Shown: positions 6,133 through 6,479 of the stretch, piece after piece
Position numbering within the stretch: position 1 is the stretch's first letter
Layout: each line of letters begins with the position of its first letter
Assembly: GCA_016196785.1 (NCBI GenBank)
Contig: JACPXA010000086.1
Span: forward strand, 1-6,479
Source: Elusimicrobiota bacterium
GTDB lineage: Bacteria > Elusimicrobiota > Elusimicrobia > 2-01-FULL-59-12 > JACPXA01
Direction of reading: 5' to 3'
DNA length: 6,479 bases
The notes under the pieces: generated by a model
Told to the model about the DNA's origin: nothing
What the model saw: only the letters and a program-made list of their open reading frames with translations
The model's database searches: none
Program-made: the position numbers and the translations under genes

Positions 6133-6479
6133 TCAGCGCCCGCCCCAACGGAGTTTCGTTCGCAAGAGCTCAAAGAAACTCCGCCGCGGATTGACCAACA
6201 GCCGCAACCGTTCCTCGGCGCGGCGGACCACCACGTGATCCCCAGCCCGCAAGGGAATATTCATCTGACCGTCCACCGAACACACCACCTGCTCCCGCGC
6301 ACTCTGGGGAACGGCTTCCAGCGTGACCTCGGCGTCCACGTCCAGGAGCACAGGCCGCTGGGCCAGGGTGTGGGGACAGATTGGTGCTAAGAGGATCACC
6401 GAGAGGGTGGGATACACAATCGGTCCTGAGGCCGCAAGCGAGTAGGCGGTCGAACCGGTGGGGGTCGCCACGATCACCC
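6133..6479 (-). CDS. nadK: NAD kinase, C-terminal part (5' end beyond the window)
   Basis: NAD kinase phosphorylates NAD to NADP in the cytoplasm using ATP or polyphosphate. About 115 codons are visible. The family signature is plain: ATPTGSTAYSLAASGPIV near the window edge, then APICPHTL followed by RPV, then CSVDGQ, and the typical C-terminal end FFELLRTKLRWG with a TGA stop at 6135-6133. The family is usually about 285-300 residues, so roughly the N-terminal 60%, including the GGDG active-site motif, lies beyond position 6479. A GTG at 6477-6475 could be read as a start, but it falls inside the conserved core (V in the family's GVIVATPTG), so it is an internal valine and the frame simply continues off the edge. 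The oxidoreductase start follows 27 bases after the stop, which suggests co-transcription. No frameshift or key-residue loss is seen in the visible part. Confidence 0.95.
   Translation of the reverse strand, partial: VIVATPTGSTAYSLAASGPIVYPTLSVILLAPICPHTLAQRPVLLDVDAEVTLEAVPQSAREQVVCSVDGQMNIPLRAGDHVVVRRAEERLRLLVNPRRSFFELLRTKLRWGGR

Noticed and set aside
6247..6258. 12-base exact match CCGCAAGGGAAT shared with 45-56
   Set aside because: About one 12-base match is expected by chance in a window of this size, and one copy is inside the conserved nadK coding sequence.
6475..6477. GTG as the start of a short independent gene
   Set aside because: It is the internal valine of the conserved GVIVATPTG block of NAD kinase, so the frame extends beyond the window.

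Overview
This 6.5 kb window has about 60% G+C and is densely coded. All four convincing genes lie on the minus strand, so transcription runs from the right edge to the left. I see no mobile element, CRISPR array, RNA gene or plus-strand gene. The gene set and protein style suggest a free-living bacterium of the Nitrospirota/NC10/deltaproteobacterial kind. The evidence is a large fused 2-oxoacid:ferredoxin oxidoreductase, an N-acetylglutamate-synthase-like GNAT protein and a Cache-domain histidine kinase. That placement is an inference with low to moderate confidence.

Layout from right to left (5' to 3' on the minus strand): (1) 6479-6133, the C-terminal part of NAD kinase, cut by the window edge; (2) a 27-base gap holding a GGAGG ribosome binding site; (3) 6105-2512, a 1197-residue fused indolepyruvate:ferredoxin oxidoreductase-type enzyme, with IorA-like thiamine diphosphate domains, a ferredoxin domain, an IorB/gamma domain and a long alpha-helical C-terminal domain; (4) 2525-1977, a GNAT N-acetyltransferase whose start overlaps the oxidoreductase stop by 14 bases; (5) a 64-base gap with a REP-like double hairpin; (6) 1912-62, a membrane-bound sensor histidine kinase; (7) a short left-edge segment with a hairpin and the possible beginning of another reading frame.

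The tight spacing suggests that nadK, the oxidoreductase and the acetyltransferase share one transcript whose promoter lies beyond the right edge. NAD kinase makes NADP. The oxidoreductase decarboxylates aryl-pyruvates or related 2-oxoacids to acyl-CoA and reduces ferredoxin, or runs in reverse. The acetyltransferase probably acetylates glutamate or a similar amino acid. The shared theme is redox cofactors and amino-acid/2-oxoacid metabolism. The kinase may be the last gene of the same transcript or a separate unit. Its response regulator is not in the window.

I found no undescribed system. The points most worth a second look are the hybrid architecture of the oxidoreductase with an aspartate in its second iron-sulfur motif, the coupled acetyltransferase with a cysteine-rich C-terminal segment, and the REP-like element in front of the kinase.
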